DNA from: Thiotrichales bacterium
Lineage (GTDB): Bacteria; Pseudomonadota; Gammaproteobacteria; Thiomicrospirales; Thiomicrospiraceae
NCBI GenBank assembly: GCA_022759035.1
Contig: JAEMQD010000022.1
Span: 24,647 to 88,646, forward strand
DNA: 64,000 nt
Direction of reading: 5' to 3'
Under the pieces are notes generated by a model. The model had not been told where the DNA came from. It worked only from the letters and a program-made list of their open reading frames with translations, and did not search any database. This document shows positions 27,138 through 37,044 of the stretch, piece by piece. Made by a program: the position numbers and the translations under genes. Position 1 is the stretch's first letter; every line of letters begins with the position of its first letter.

Positions 27138-27587
27138 ATGTACTTGTTTTTATGGCTTGGTTTATGGCTGGCAGTGTTAACCAATAGTTATGCGGGAACA
27201 AGTTGTGGGCCGCAAACAGCAATGGGGCGTTGGGTGCCAGAGAATTTTTATACGCCGATGAGTTCACGAGCGGCTTATTTTGGTGATGCTTGTGCAACGC
27301 ATGACCAATGTTATGCAACCCTAGGGATAGATAAGACTTTTTGTGATGCGGCTTTTGCGCGACAACTCCGTATGGCTTGTAAAGTAGCATTTAATGGTTT
27401 TATTGACGACGCTTCGCGTATGGCGTGTTATGGCGCAGCAAGTATGTACGTAGCAAGTGTAAGAGCATTTGGCGACGCTTATTTTGATGGTGCACAACAG
27501 GGTGCGATTGCGCGTGAATGGATGAGTCAACAAATTGCGCAGCAGAAACAGCAAGTAATAAAACAAGGAAACATAGATGGCCGCTAA
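27138..27587 (+). CDS. Secreted phospholipase A2-like protein
   Basis: A 149-residue exported protein: residues 1-19 form a signal peptide ending SYA, followed by a Cys-rich domain. The motif [15 protein letters not shown] (His55-Asp56, Cys52, Cys58) and the later TFCD...MAC (Cys69, Cys81) match the active site of secreted phospholipase A2, in which the histidine activates water and Asp binds calcium. Seven cysteines remain after cleavage (23, 52, 58, 69, 81, 97 and none later seen beyond that except by recount), suiting disulfides. The tail is Gln-rich. It sits between ampD and aroC and overlaps aroC by 11 bases. Enzymatic activity is inferred, not shown. Confidence 0.78.
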   Translation: MYLFLWLGLWLAVLTNSYAGTSCGPQTAMGRWVPENFYTPMSSRAAYFGDACATHDQCYATLGIDKTFCDAAFARQLRMACKVAFNGFIDDASRMACYGAASMYVASVRAFGDAYFDGAQQGAIAREWMSQQIAQQKQQVIKQGNIDGR

Positions 27588-28671
27588 TACATGGGGTGAG
27601 TTATTTCGTGTAACAACTTTTGGTGAGAGCCATGGTATTGCATTAGGGGCTATTGTTGATGGTTGTCCCCCAGGTCTTGAGTTGACCGAGGCAGACCTGC
27701 AAGTTGATTTAGATCGACGTAAGCCAGGTACGTCGCGTTTTACGACACAACGTCGTGAAGATGACGTGGTGAAAATTTTGTCTGGTGTGCTCAATGGCAA
27801 AACAACAGGAACACCGATTGGCCTAATCATCGAAAACACGGATCAACGCTCGCAAGATTACGGTAATTTAATGGACGTTTTTCGTCCAGGACATGCTGAC
27901 TACACCTACGAACACAAATATGGAACGAGAGATTTTCGTGGAGGCGGGCGCTCTTCTGCTAGAGAAACCGCTATGCGTGTTGCAGCAGGTGCTATCGCGA
28001 AAAAATGGTTAAAAATGCGTTTCGGTATTGAAATTCAAGGCTATTTATCTCAACTAGGGCCTGTTGCCATTGATAAGGTGGACTTTTCAGTCATTGAAAG
28101 CAATCCTTTCTTCTGCCCCGATGCAGATAAAGTGCAGGCAATGGAAGATTATATGACCGAACTTAAAAAAACGGGCGATTCTGTTGGCGCTAAAGTCTCT
28201 GTCGTTGCGCGTGGTGTGCCGCCAGGTTGGGGTGAGCCAGTTTTTGATCGCTTAGATGCGGACATTGCAAAAGCATTAATGAGTATTAATGCGGTTAAAG
28301 GGGTAGAAATTGGTGATGGTTTCTCGGTTGTAACACAGTTGGGTACAGAGCATCGCGATGAAATGACGGCCTCTGGGTTTCTGAGTAATCATGCTGGTGG
28401 CATTTTAGGCGGTATTTCTTCGGGGCAAGAAATTGTTGCACATATGGCCTTGAAGCCGACGTCAAGTCTGAAGATTCCAGGAAAAACAATTGATCGCTGG
28501 GGCAATGAGCAAGAGGTGATTACGAAAGGGCGTCATGATCCTTGTGTGGGTATTCGTGCAACACCAATTGCGGAAGCAATGTTGGCATTGGTTCTTATGG
28601 ATCATGCGTTGCGCCAGCGTGGGCAAAATGCCGATGTGTTGGTCAGTGTGCCAAATATTCAAGCCGAATGA
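27577..28671 (+). CDS. aroC: Chorismate synthase
   Basis: Last shikimate-pathway step, removing phosphate from EPSP to give chorismate; it needs reduced FMN. Signatures: [16 protein letters not shown] at the N-terminus, [14 protein letters not shown], the phosphate/flavin-binding [17 protein letters not shown] and the C-terminal [16 protein letters not shown]. The 364 residues are full length. It overlaps the phospholipase-like gene by 11 bases and the MFS gene by four, so all three are probably one transcript. It feeds the trp genes further downstream. Confidence 0.98.
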   Translation: MAANTWGELFRVTTFGESHGIALGAIVDGCPPGLELTEADLQVDLDRRKPGTSRFTTQRREDDVVKILSGVLNGKTTGTPIGLIIENTDQRSQDYGNLMDVFRPGHADYTYEHKYGTRDFRGGGRSSARETAMRVAAGAIAKKWLKMRFGIEIQGYLSQLGPVAIDKVDFSVIESNPFFCPDADKVQAMEDYMTELKKTGDSVGAKVSVVARGVPPGWGEPVFDRLDADIAKALMSINAVKGVEIGDGFSVVTQLGTEHRDEMTASGFLSNHAGGILGGISSGQEIVAHMALKPTSSLKIPGKTIDRWGNEQEVITKGRHDPCVGIRATPIAEAMLALVLMDHALRQRGQNADVLVSVPNIQAE

Positions 28672-29852
28672 GTCGTAAAAGTATTGAAGAGAGTCAAGAC
28701 TTACCTTTTGTCTCTCTTTCAGCATACTACTTCTTTTATTTCGCCGCTGTTGGCGTTGTTATTCCTTTTTTAGGGCTTTATTTTCAATCGCTTCACTTTA
28801 GTGCCATAGAGGTCGCTCAGTTATTGGCTGTGCTGTCTTTTGCGCGCATTGTTTCACCACCTATCTGGGCATTGTTGGCCGACCGTCGGGGTCAATTTTT
28901 ATTTTATGTTCAGTTGGCTTCCTTACTTACTGCTTTGTTATCACTTGGTTTGTTGTGGCTAGACCAGTATTGGTCTTTATTTTGGTTAGTCACCTTATTA
29001 GGTTTTTTTTGGCATGCTGCTTTGCCACCCATGGAAAGTTTAACCTTGTTACATTTGGGTGAGGCGTTAGATGGTTATAGTCGTATCCGTTTGTGGGGGT
29101 CTGTTGGTTTTATTGTTGCGGTACTCGGTGCTGGGTGGTTGATTGACGCTTGGGGACAGGTTGCTTTTTTGGTTATTACCATTGGTTTTTTTTGGATAAT
29201 GACTATCTTTTCTTTAATGATTAAACCATCGAGTGCAGCTAAAGAAAACGCGTTTGATTTGGCACAGTTAAAGCAGTTATTGCGTAATCGTGCCGTGTTG
29301 CTGGTGTTGTTGATTGCATTAATGATGCAGATTGCACATGGTATTTATTACGCTTTTTACTCTATTTTGTTGGCAGAAATAGGCTATAGCGGGCTGGTGA
29401 TTGGGTTGCTTTGGTCACTAGGGGTGGTTGCAGAAATCGTCTTGTTTTGGATGTTTTTTCGTGTAATATCGCGATTTTCTTTTCAATCATGGATTGTTTT
29501 TGCAACCAGTGTCTCGGTAATTCGCTGGGGATTGATTGCCTGGTTTCCTGATAGTTTGTGGTGGTTGTTGATTGCACAACTTATGCATGCCGCGACTTTT
29601 GCTGTCTTTCATTCTGTTGTGGTGCAATGGCTTCATGTTGTATTTTTGGGGCATCAAGCGCAAGGACAAGCACTATACTCTAGCTTGAGCTATGGTGTAG
29701 GTGGTGTTGTGGGTAGCTTGCTGGCAGGTTATGCTTGGGCGCAAGGCGGCGGTGTTGCTGCTTTTGGGGTGGCATCCTTCGTTTCTTTGTGTGCATTGTT
29801 GTTAAGCTTCCTGCTTACAAAACGTAATCTGCTTCAGGAAACTGTTAACTAA
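28668..29852 (+). CDS. MFS transporter (MFS_1-like/HcaT-type)
   Basis: A 394-residue membrane protein with about twelve hydrophobic helices. The start overlaps the aroC stop (ATGA) and gives [11 protein letters not shown] before the first helix; the frame is open further upstream but lies inside aroC. Segments such as [13 protein letters not shown], the loop [12 protein letters not shown] and the duplicated-half motif LWGSVGFI are typical of the MFS_1-like group that includes the E. coli phenylpropionate and nucleoside permeases. Genes of this type often sit next to aroC in betaproteobacteria. The substrate is unknown. Confidence 0.85.
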   Translation: MSRKSIEESQDLPFVSLSAYYFFYFAAVGVVIPFLGLYFQSLHFSAIEVAQLLAVLSFARIVSPPIWALLADRRGQFLFYVQLASLLTALLSLGLLWLDQYWSLFWLVTLLGFFWHAALPPMESLTLLHLGEALDGYSRIRLWGSVGFIVAVLGAGWLIDAWGQVAFLVITIGFFWIMTIFSLMIKPSSAAKENAFDLAQLKQLLRNRAVLLVLLIALMMQIAHGIYYAFYSILLAEIGYSGLVIGLLWSLGVVAEIVLFWMFFRVISRFSFQSWIVFATSVSVIRWGLIAWFPDSLWWLLIAQLMHAATFAVFHSVVVQWLHVVFLGHQAQGQALYSSLSYGVGGVVGSLLAGYAWAQGGGVAAFGVASFVSLCALLLSFLLTKRNLLQETVN

Positions 29853-29854
29853 GC

Positions 29855-29992
29855 TTACTCGGTTTTATTTGTTGGTTTGTTGCCGCCTTGTTTTAGCAAC
29901 CAAACAACTGCGAAATGGGCGATGACTAAAAGCACTAGGCTGGCGCCAACAACAAACCAAAAGTTTGCCATGATCCAATGTTCAAATCCCAT
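29855..29992 (-). CDS. 45-residue single-span membrane protein
   Basis: A very short gene. The reverse strand gives MGFEHWIMANFW, one hydrophobic helix (about 11-33) and a polar tail KQGGNKPTNKTE. Support: a strong GGAGAAG ribosome site a few bases before the ATG, a perfect TATAAT upstream, and placement exactly in the gap between the MFS stop (two bases away) and the leuB promoter. Topology and the lack of a cleavage site suggest an inner-membrane protein. I do not recognise a family and propose no function. Confidence 0.7.
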   Translation of the reverse strand: MGFEHWIMANFWFVVGASLVLLVIAHFAVVWLLKQGGNKPTNKTE

Positions 29993-30020
29993 CGTTTCTT
30001 CTCCAAATTTGGCTATTCTA

Positions 30021-30061
30021 ATTATAAACGCATTGAGTTACGCGCTTGAACTGCGTATCAT
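30021..30061. promoter_or_regulatory. Divergent promoters: 45-residue protein / leuB
   Basis: Toward leuB: TTGAGT (30033-30038), a 17-base spacer and TATCAT (30056-30061), 37 bases before the start. Toward the small membrane gene: TATAAT on the minus strand at 30021-30026, with a weak -35 (TTCAAG at 18 bases). The two promoters face each other and overlap. Confidence 0.5.
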
Positions 30062-30098
30062 AAGCGACAATAGTCAAAAACTTTAAGGATTTTTTTTC

Positions 30099-31169
30099 AT
30101 GGCGCATGTGCTTGTACTACCAGGTGATGGTATTGGACCAGAAATTGTTGCAGAAGCAGTCAAAGTGCTTGGTGCGTTAACAAAGAAATATGGTTTGTCG
30201 CTAACCTTGTCTGAAGGCTTGGTTGGTGGCGCAAGTATCGATGCGCATGGTGTGCCTTTAACAGAAGCAACTTTAGCGCAAGCTCAGGCTGCTGACGCCG
30301 TTTTATTGGGTGCTGTCGGTGGGCCAAAATGGGATGGTTTGCCTATGTCGGATCGTCCAGAAAAAGGTCTACTAGGATTGAGAAAAGGAATGAATCTTTT
30401 CGCTAATCTGCGCCCAGCAATTCTTTATCCTCAGTTAACACATGCGAGTAGTTTGAAACCGGAAATTGTTTCGGGCTTAGACTTGTTGATTGTTCGTGAG
30501 TTGACAGGTGGGATTTATTTCGGTCAGCCTAGAGGTGTTCGTACGCTAGATAATGGCGAGCGTCAAGGCTATAACACGCTAGTGTATAGTGAGTCTGAAA
30601 TCGAACGTATTGCCCATGTTGCATTTCAGGCAGCGCAGAAACGTGGCAAACAAGTTTGTTCTATCGATAAATCGAATGTATTAGAAACCACAGCGTTATG
30701 GAAAGAAGTGGTTACGCGTGTTGCTGCGCAATATCCAGACGTAACCTTGAGTCACATGCTAGTAGACAATGCTGCTATGCAGCTTGTGAAGGCGCCAAAG
30801 CAATTTGACGTCATGTTAACCGATAACATGTTCGGTGATATCTTGTCTGATGAAGCTTCTATGTTAACTGGCTCTATTGGCATGTTGGCATCAGCATCAT
30901 TGAATGAGCAAAGCAAAGGCATGTATGAACCAAGCCATGGTTCAGCGCCAGATATCGCGGGTAAAGGCTTGGCGAATCCAATTGCGACTATTTTGTCTGC
31001 TGCGATGATGTTGCGTTATTCTTTGGGTGCACCAGAACATGCTGCGCGTATTGAAGGCGCTGTTGGTAAAGTTTTAGACGCTGGTCTGCGCACTGGGGAC
31101 ATTTGGACAGAAGGGTGTCAAAAAGTGTCGACTAGCCAGATGGGTGATGCCATCGCTGACGCGCTATAG
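30099..31169 (+). CDS. leuB: 3-isopropylmalate dehydrogenase
   Basis: NAD-dependent oxidative decarboxylation of 3-isopropylmalate in leucine synthesis. Signatures: PGDGIGPEI at the N-terminus, [19 protein letters not shown], the metal site in DNAAMQLV and [14 protein letters not shown], and [10 protein letters not shown]. The 356 residues are normal. AAGGA lies upstream with a ten-base spacer. leuC and leuD, the usual upstream partners in this phylum, are not adjacent; leuB has its own promoter here. Confidence 0.98.
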   Translation: MAHVLVLPGDGIGPEIVAEAVKVLGALTKKYGLSLTLSEGLVGGASIDAHGVPLTEATLAQAQAADAVLLGAVGGPKWDGLPMSDRPEKGLLGLRKGMNLFANLRPAILYPQLTHASSLKPEIVSGLDLLIVRELTGGIYFGQPRGVRTLDNGERQGYNTLVYSESEIERIAHVAFQAAQKRGKQVCSIDKSNVLETTALWKEVVTRVAAQYPDVTLSHMLVDNAAMQLVKAPKQFDVMLTDNMFGDILSDEASMLTGSIGMLASASLNEQSKGMYEPSHGSAPDIAGKGLANPIATILSAAMMLRYSLGAPEHAARIEGAVGKVLDAGLRTGDIWTEGCQKVSTSQMGDAIADAL

Positions 31170-31194
31170 TTGCTTAGCCTAGCGAGCGCTTGTT

Positions 31195-32160
31195 GTGCGT
31201 AATTATTTAACAATTACGATTACAGATGTGCATGGTTCACGTCAATTTACGTTGACGCACTTTGTAAAACGGTTCATTTTGTGGTTTTTGGCCGTCTTAA
31301 GCGTAGTTGTGCTTATTGGTGGCGGTGTGCTGTGGCAGATACTCGCTGAACGATCTGAGTTGGAAATGCAAATTGAAGATTTGTATCAGCAAAAATCTCA
31401 GTTGGAAGAAAGCTTTCAGCAAGCGATGGATAAACAAAATGAGTTATTTACCGAGCTAAGCCAAGATAAAATGGCTTTAGAAAATGAGGTGCAAGCGAAA
31501 GACGGGCAGCTTAATTTCTTGCAAGGAACCTTAGGTAAGTTAGAAGAGCATATTGGTTTAGATGAGTCAAAGCAGAACATCAAACGATTATCTGAGCTTT
31601 CTCCGCTAGATCTGCAGTTGTTGATGACGAAAGTACCAAGTGGCGCTCCAACAACATTTAAAGTGATTTCCGATGGATTCGGTTGGCGTACACATCCTAT
31701 TAGTAAAAAGCGCTCTTTTCATGAAGGCTTAGATTATAGCTGTGATATTGGCACTCCAGTGCAAACAACGGCTGATGGTATTGTTGAAAAAGCGGATTGG
31801 GATAATAGCGGCTATGGTATTCAGGTTATTATTAATCATGGCTATGGCTTCAAAACAGTTTATGCGCATTTAAGCAAAGCACTTGTTTCCCGAGGACAGG
31901 TTGTTGGGCGTGGGGATGATATCGGTTTGTCTGGTAATACAGGGAGCGCGAGCGGTCCGCATGTGCATTATGAAGTGATCTTTTTAGGAAATAAACTCAA
32001 TCCACGTCCTTTTTCGGATTGGGGGTTGCGTAAAATGGATTCGGTATTTAAACAAGTTAAGGAAGTGCCATGGGAGTCTTTCGCAGATCTGGTCATTCAG
32101 GAAAAGCAGCTCGTGCTAAAACAGTCATTGCCAACGGATGCCATATCTTCGGCGAAGTGA
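31195..32160 (+). CDS. Membrane-anchored M23 (LytM) peptidase
   Basis: Predicted peptidoglycan endopeptidase or its degenerate activator. After a short cytoplasmic N-terminus there is one transmembrane helix (about 28-50), a coiled coil (about 52-120) rich in Glu, Gln and Leu, and a C-terminal M23 domain with the complete zinc set: His176 and Asp180 (FHEGLDYS) and the HVH pair His256/His258, so it is likely active. The start is a GTG at 31195. Its last 91 bases overlap the bactofilin gene; M23-bactofilin pairs are known to control local cell-wall growth and shape. Confidence 0.9.
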   Translation: MRNYLTITITDVHGSRQFTLTHFVKRFILWFLAVLSVVVLIGGGVLWQILAERSELEMQIEDLYQQKSQLEESFQQAMDKQNELFTELSQDKMALENEVQAKDGQLNFLQGTLGKLEEHIGLDESKQNIKRLSELSPLDLQLLMTKVPSGAPTTFKVISDGFGWRTHPISKKRSFHEGLDYSCDIGTPVQTTADGIVEKADWDNSGYGIQVIINHGYGFKTVYAHLSKALVSRGQVVGRGDDIGLSGNTGSASGPHVHYEVIFLGNKLNPRPFSDWGLRKMDSVFKQVKEVPWESFADLVIQEKQLVLKQSLPTDAISSAK

Positions 32161-32504
32161 CTTTGGATGGTGACTTGCATTTGGATGGTACACTTGACGG
32201 CACGATTAGTGCCATTAATGTTTCAGTCGGCAAGTTAGGGTTATTAAAAGGAAAAATATCGGCGAAGCATGTGACTTTGGCTGGTCGGGTAGAAGGCAAC
32301 ATTTATTGTGACCTATTAGAGTTGTTAGATGGTTGCAATGTTTATGGCGAAGTGCATTGTCATGATTTAGTTGTAGAAAAAGGTGCAAAGTTTGTTGGTA
32401 CGACAAGAGAGGGCATCGTTCGAGCCGAAGGCGCAGTGCAAACTAGTGCCCCTTTATTGCCGCATGATCAGGCAACACAAGCATTAATTGAACAGCAAAA
32501 GTAA
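32070..32504 (+). CDS. Bactofilin
   Basis: A 144-residue polymer-forming cytoskeletal protein. The core (about 15-115) is a right-handed beta-helix visible as short repeats such as GDLHLDGTLDGTI, GKISAKHVTLAGRVEGNI and GEVHCHDLVVEKG. Short unstructured ends flank it, the N-terminus being basic (VFRRSGHSGKAARAK). AAGGA lies six bases before the ATG at 32070, which makes this start convincing although it lies inside the M23 gene. The pair likely acts together: the bactofilin filament positions the membrane-bound peptidase. Confidence 0.93.
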   Translation: MGVFRRSGHSGKAARAKTVIANGCHIFGEVTLDGDLHLDGTLDGTISAINVSVGKLGLLKGKISAKHVTLAGRVEGNIYCDLLELLDGCNVYGEVHCHDLVVEKGAKFVGTTREGIVRAEGAVQTSAPLLPHDQATQALIEQQK

Positions 32505-32537
32505 AAACGATTAGATTTGATTGAGTAAGGAAAAAAA

Positions 32538-33560
32538 ATGGCTAAGTTATATGACGTGGCGGTTGTTGGTGCTACAGGTGCTGTTGGTGAAGCAATGATT
32601 CGCGTATTAGAAGAGTTGGATTTTCCAGTAGGTAAATTGTATCCATTGGCGAGTAGTCGCTCTGTGGGAAAAACGATCACCTTTAAAGGAAAAACGGTTG
32701 CGGTTGAAGACTTGGATACATTTGATTTTTCTAAAACGCAAATCGGTTTGTTTTCACCTGGTGCAAGTGTGTCGGCAGTTTACGCACCAAAAGCTGCTGC
32801 TGCGGGCTGTGTTGTTATCGATAATACATCGCAGTTCCGTTACGACGATGATATTCCGCTAGTTGTACCTGAGGTGAATCCCAAGGCAATTGCGCAATAC
32901 AAAAATCGTGGCATCATTGCTAACCCTAACTGTTCAACGATTCAAATGATGGTAGCGCTAAAGCCAATTTACGATGCTGTTGGCATCACACGTATTAACG
33001 TTGCGACTTATCAAGCTGTTTCTGGTGCCGGAAAAGAGGCGATCGAGGAGTTGTCAACACAAACAGCCAATTTGCTTAACTTTAAGCCAACAAGTAATGA
33101 GGTCTTTGCGAAGCGTATCGCCTTTAACGTTATTCCACAAATTGACGTTTTCATGGATAACGGTTACACCAAAGAAGAAATGAAAATGGTATGGGAGACG
33201 CGCAAGATTTTAGGGGATGATCGTATTATGGTTAACCCTACGGCTGTACGTGTTCCAGTGTTCTTTGGTCACAGTGAAGCAGTACACATTGAAACGCGCG
33301 ATAAAATTACGGCTGATCAAGCGCGTGCATTATTAGCTAAAGCGGAAGGTATTGTGCTCATGGATGAGCAGGTAGCTGGTGGCTATCCTACTGCGACTGA
33401 CGTTGCTGACACCAATCCTGTTTATGTTGGTCGTATTCGTGAAGATATTTCTTGCGATAAAGGCTTGGATATGTGGGTGGTTGCTGATAATGTGCGTAAA
33501 GGTGCTGCGACTAATGCAGTACAAATTGCACAGGTGCTTATCCGCGATTATTTAGCCTAA
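32538..33560 (+). CDS. asd: Aspartate-semialdehyde dehydrogenase
   Basis: Reduces aspartyl phosphate to aspartate semialdehyde, the branch point to Lys/DAP, Met and Thr. NADP-binding VGATGAVGEAM at the N-terminus, SPGASVSAVYAPKAAAAGC, the catalytic cysteine in ANPNCSTIQM and the later HSEAVHIET are present. At 340 residues it belongs to the shorter, Gram-positive/Usg-like branch rather than the E. coli type. AAGGA precedes the start. In many betaproteobacteria fimV follows; here truA follows four bases after the stop. Confidence 0.97.
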   Translation: MAKLYDVAVVGATGAVGEAMIRVLEELDFPVGKLYPLASSRSVGKTITFKGKTVAVEDLDTFDFSKTQIGLFSPGASVSAVYAPKAAAAGCVVIDNTSQFRYDDDIPLVVPEVNPKAIAQYKNRGIIANPNCSTIQMMVALKPIYDAVGITRINVATYQAVSGAGKEAIEELSTQTANLLNFKPTSNEVFAKRIAFNVIPQIDVFMDNGYTKEEMKMVWETRKILGDDRIMVNPTAVRVPVFFGHSEAVHIETRDKITADQARALLAKAEGIVLMDEQVAGGYPTATDVADTNPVYVGRIREDISCDKGLDMWVVADNVRKGAATNAVQIAQVLIRDYLA

Positions 33561-33564
33561 CATT

Positions 33565-34353
33565 ATGCCGCGTATTGCGCTAGGAATTGAATATTCTGGT
33601 AGCCAGTACTGTGGCTGGCAAAAGCAACAAGATTGTCTGGGTGTGCAGGCGCATTTAGAAAAAGCACTTTCCCTGATCGCTTGTAGTGAGGTCGAGGTTT
33701 TTTGTGCTGGCAGGACAGATCGTGGCGTTCATGCAGTAGGGCAAGTTGTTCACTTTGATGTTGCTGTAAACCGTCCGAGCGATGCATGGATAAGAGGGGT
33801 CAATACGCACTTGCCTGCGGATATTCGCGTGCTTTGGGCGAGAGAAGTGGATGAAGCTTTCCATGCACGATTTTCAGCGACCTCGCGTCGCTACCGTTAC
33901 GTAATTGTGAATCGCTATGTTGCTTCTGCTATTTTTAGTGCCCAACAAACTTGCGTTACTTATGCTTTAAATGTAGATGCAATGCATCAAGCTGCACAGG
34001 CTTTGTTAGGAGAACACGATTTTTCTAGCTTTCGTGCTGCAGAATGTCAAGCGAAGCATCCTGTACGCAACCTAACAGAGATACAAGTATTTCAGGATGG
34101 GCCACACGTATTTGTGGATGTTGAAGCAAATGCGTTTTTACATCACATGGTTAGAAACATTGTCGGTAGTTTGTTAAAAATTGGCCGAGGAGATCAACCC
34201 ATTAGTTGGCTAGCTACCTTGTTAGCTGCGAAAGACAGAAAGTTAGCAGCGCCAACAGCGCCAGCAGCGGGGTTGTATTTAACACATGTGCGCTATCTGT
34301 CACCTTATCATTTTCCGCAAGTCGATATGCGTTACTTGTGGCGTGGAGTGTAA
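33565..34353 (+). CDS. truA: tRNA pseudouridine(38-40) synthase
   Basis: Modifies uridines 38-40 in the anticodon stem-loop. The catalytic aspartate lies in AGRTDRGVHAVGQVVHF, and FSATSRRYRYVI and MVRNIVGSLLKIGRG complete the family pattern. The N-terminus starts IALGIEYSGSQYCGWQKQ as expected. The 262 residues are normal. There is no clear ribosome site; translation is probably coupled to asd four bases upstream. The truA-trpF adjacency is conserved in this phylum. Confidence 0.97.
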   Translation: MPRIALGIEYSGSQYCGWQKQQDCLGVQAHLEKALSLIACSEVEVFCAGRTDRGVHAVGQVVHFDVAVNRPSDAWIRGVNTHLPADIRVLWAREVDEAFHARFSATSRRYRYVIVNRYVASAIFSAQQTCVTYALNVDAMHQAAQALLGEHDFSSFRAAECQAKHPVRNLTEIQVFQDGPHVFVDVEANAFLHHMVRNIVGSLLKIGRGDQPISWLATLLAAKDRKLAAPTAPAAGLYLTHVRYLSPYHFPQVDMRYLWRGV

Positions 34354-34355
34354 GT

Positions 34356-35006
34356 ATGCGAGTTCGCGTTAAAATTTGTGGCTTAACACGCCAAGAAGAT
34401 ATCCAGCAAGCTTGTGCTTTGGGGGTTGATGCGATTGGTCTGGTTTTTTATCCGCCAAGCCCACGGGCTGTAACCATTGAGCAGGCTCGTGCTTTGTTGG
34501 TCGATGTGCCTCCCTTTGTTACGGTGACAGCCTTGTTCGTGAACCCAACTGTTGAAGTTGTTCAATCTGTATTAACGGCATTGCCTGCAGTTAGTTTATT
34601 ACAGTTTCATGGAGAGGAGTCGCCAGACTTTTGTCGGCAATTTGGCAGAGCGTATATTAAAGCCATTGCTATGCGTGATGATGTTGATTTGGATCATGCC
34701 GCAACCCATTGGCACGATGCGTTAGGTTTGTTAGTCGATACCTATAAACCGAATGTACCAGGTGGCTCAGGTGAGGTTTTTGATTGGCATAAACTGCCCG
34801 CTAAGTTGGCAAAGCCATTGATTCTTGCTGGTGGTCTAACAATGGATAACGTGCAAGAGGCGATTCGTATCGTTGCGCCCTATGCGGTAGATGTTTCTGG
34901 TGGTGTGGAATTAAGTAAAGGTATCAAAGATCGCCAAAAAATGGCACAATTCATTCAACGGGCGAGCGCACTCGTCAATAATGTAAAGGTTAGTCCACAT
35001 GATTGA
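34356..35006 (+). CDS. trpF: Phosphoribosylanthranilate isomerase
   Basis: Third step of tryptophan synthesis. The catalytic cysteine is in [11 protein letters not shown] and the general acid aspartate in [19 protein letters not shown] and DVSGGVE bind the phosphate. The ATG at 34356, two bases after the truA stop, has GGAG at eight bases; the frame is open further upstream but lies in truA. The 216 residues are normal. It overlaps trpB by eight bases. No trp leader peptide or attenuator is seen ahead of it. Confidence 0.97.
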   Translation: MRVRVKICGLTRQEDIQQACALGVDAIGLVFYPPSPRAVTIEQARALLVDVPPFVTVTALFVNPTVEVVQSVLTALPAVSLLQFHGEESPDFCRQFGRAYIKAIAMRDDVDLDHAATHWHDALGLLVDTYKPNVPGGSGEVFDWHKLPAKLAKPLILAGGLTMDNVQEAIRIVAPYAVDVSGGVELSKGIKDRQKMAQFIQRASALVNNVKVSPHD

Positions 35007-36201
35007 TTATAGAAATTATCCTGATGAACGCGGACATTTTGGTCCTTATGGCGGTATTTTCGCGCCAGAAACGCTTATGGAGCCATTGCGAGTGTTGACA
35101 CAAGCCTATGCGACTTATCGTGTCGATCCCGTATTCCTAGCCGAACTAGAAGCAGACTTGCGTCATTATGTTGGTCGGCCGAGCCCGCTATATCATGCGC
35201 AACGAATGAGTGCCCATTTAGGGGGCGCGCAGGTTTACTTTAAGCGTGAGGATCTGAATCATACAGGTGCACATAAGATTAATAATACGATTGGTCAGGC
35301 TTTATTGGCTAAGCGCATGGGGAAAACGCGTATTATTGCTGAAACGGGTGCTGGGCAACATGGCGTGGCAACAGCAACGGTTGCGGCACGATTAGGATTA
35401 GAATGTGTGGTCTACATGGGAGCTGAAGACGTTGCAAGACAGGCGCCTAATGTTGCGCGCATGAAGATGCTCGGTGCGCGTGTTGTTGCTGTAGATTCGG
35501 GCACGAAAACCCTAAAAGATGCGCTCAATGAAGCCATGCGTGATTGGGTAACGAATGTCGATAATACTTATTACATTATTGGAACGGTCGCAGGCCCTCA
35601 TCCTTACCCTATGATGGTTCGTGATTTTCAATCCATTATCGGTCGTGAAACGAAAGAGCAAGCGATGGCGCAAATTGGCCGCTTACCTGATGCCATTATT
35701 GCGTGCGTTGGCGGTGGTTCAAATGCAATGGGTATTTTTTACGATTTTTTAAATGACGGCGGCGTCGCCTTGTACGGCGTTGAAGCAGGTGGTGACGGTA
35801 TTGAAACTGGTCGCCATGCTGCGCCGTTATGTGCAGGTCGTCCAGGCGTTTTGCATGGCAATCGAACTTATCTTATGCAAGATGAGAATGGGCAGATTAT
35901 AGGAACGCACTCTATTTCTGCTGGCCTAGATTACCCTGGTGTTGGTCCAGAATTGGCTTTTTTAAAAGATAGTGACAGAGCAAATTTTGTGGCCATTACT
36001 GATGATGAAGCAATGGATGGTTTTCGTTTGATGACACGCATGGAAGGCATTATTCCAGCGCTTGAAACTAGCCATGCCATTGCCTATGCTGTTAAATTAG
36101 CGCCAGAATTATCTAAACACCAATCTATTATCGTAAACTTGTCTGGACGTGGTGATAAAGATATGAATACGATTGCACGTATTGAAGGTTTTGAGTTTTA
36201 A
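34999..36201 (+). CDS. trpB: Tryptophan synthase beta chain
   Basis: PLP enzyme joining indole and serine. The PLP lysine lies in [14 protein letters not shown], the catalytic glutamate in [12 protein letters not shown], and the phosphate-binding loop is GGGSNAMG. The 400 residues are standard. It overlaps trpF by eight bases and is followed by trpA after 11 bases, so the two subunits are made from one message, as needed for the alpha2-beta2 complex with its indole tunnel. Confidence 0.99.
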   Translation: MIDYRNYPDERGHFGPYGGIFAPETLMEPLRVLTQAYATYRVDPVFLAELEADLRHYVGRPSPLYHAQRMSAHLGGAQVYFKREDLNHTGAHKINNTIGQALLAKRMGKTRIIAETGAGQHGVATATVAARLGLECVVYMGAEDVARQAPNVARMKMLGARVVAVDSGTKTLKDALNEAMRDWVTNVDNTYYIIGTVAGPHPYPMMVRDFQSIIGRETKEQAMAQIGRLPDAIIACVGGGSNAMGIFYDFLNDGGVALYGVEAGGDGIETGRHAAPLCAGRPGVLHGNRTYLMQDENGQIIGTHSISAGLDYPGVGPELAFLKDSDRANFVAITDDEAMDGFRLMTRMEGIIPALETSHAIAYAVKLAPELSKHQSIIVNLSGRGDKDMNTIARIEGFEF

Positions 36202-36212
36202 GGAATGTGACG

Positions 36213-37019
36213 ATGAATCGTTTAGAAACTGTTTTTGCTGATACTAAAGCACACAATCGAGCAGCGTTAATTCCTTATATTACCGCTGGCGATCCTAGTC
36301 CATTATTAACCGTACCTTTAATGCATACCCTAGTGGATGCTGGTGCTGATGTGATTGAGTTGGGTGTTCCTTTCTCGGATCCTATGGCAGATGGTCCAGT
36401 TATCCAGCGCGCCACAGAACGCGCATTGACTTATAATGTTAGTCTGCGTAATGTCCTTGAAATGGTGATAGATTTCCGTCGACAAAATCAACATACGCCA
36501 GTTGTTTTGATGGGTTACGCTAACCCTATTGAAGCCATGGGCATCGAACAGTTTGCGCGCGAGGCGGCAAGTGCGGGTGTTGATGGTGTACTGACGGTGG
36601 ACTATCCAGCAGAAGAAGCGCAACCGATTACCGACGCGCTAAAAGCGCAGGGTTTGGCGAATGTTTTTTTGGTGTCGCCGACGACGCCAATGACGCGAGA
36701 GCAAGCGATATTGAGTCAGGCTAGTGGTTTTATTTATTATGTTTCATTGCGCGGTGTTACGGGCGCAGCCTTATCCGATTTGGGTGAAGTTCGTGCTAAA
36801 GTTGAAGGACTAAAAGCGCAAAGTAGTTTACCCATTGGTGTAGGCTTTGGTATTCGTGATGCTGAGACCGCTAAGAAAATGGCTGCTTTTGCTGATGCGG
36901 TTGTCATTGGTAGTGCTCTTATTTCAGAAATAGAGGCTGTTGCTGATAAGGGCGAAACGATGGTGTTATCAGCAGCTTATGCTTTATTATCGCCGATTCG
37001 TTCAGCACTGCAACGTTAA
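36213..37019 (+). CDS. trpA: Tryptophan synthase alpha chain
   Basis: Cleaves indole-3-glycerol phosphate to indole, which is channelled to TrpB. The catalytic glutamate and aspartate are in [19 protein letters not shown]; the loop-6 region [11 protein letters not shown] and [10 protein letters not shown] are typical. AAGGA at 36200-36204 is eight bases from the ATG at 36213 but only two from a GTG at 36207, so the ATG is used (268 residues). accD follows, a common trpA-accD-folC order in proteobacteria. Confidence 0.98.
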   Translation: MNRLETVFADTKAHNRAALIPYITAGDPSPLLTVPLMHTLVDAGADVIELGVPFSDPMADGPVIQRATERALTYNVSLRNVLEMVIDFRRQNQHTPVVLMGYANPIEAMGIEQFAREAASAGVDGVLTVDYPAEEAQPITDALKAQGLANVFLVSPTTPMTREQAILSQASGFIYYVSLRGVTGAALSDLGEVRAKVEGLKAQSSLPIGVGFGIRDAETAKKMAAFADAVVIGSALISEIEAVADKGETMVLSAAYALLSPIRSALQR

Positions 37020-37044
37020 TAGAATTTATATAGAGATCATGGTT

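Noticed and set aside
34206..34355. trp leader peptide or attenuator before trpF, and long N-terminal extension of trpF
   Set aside because: trpF begins two bases after truA; the upstream frame lies within truA and there is no room for a leader and tandem hairpins.
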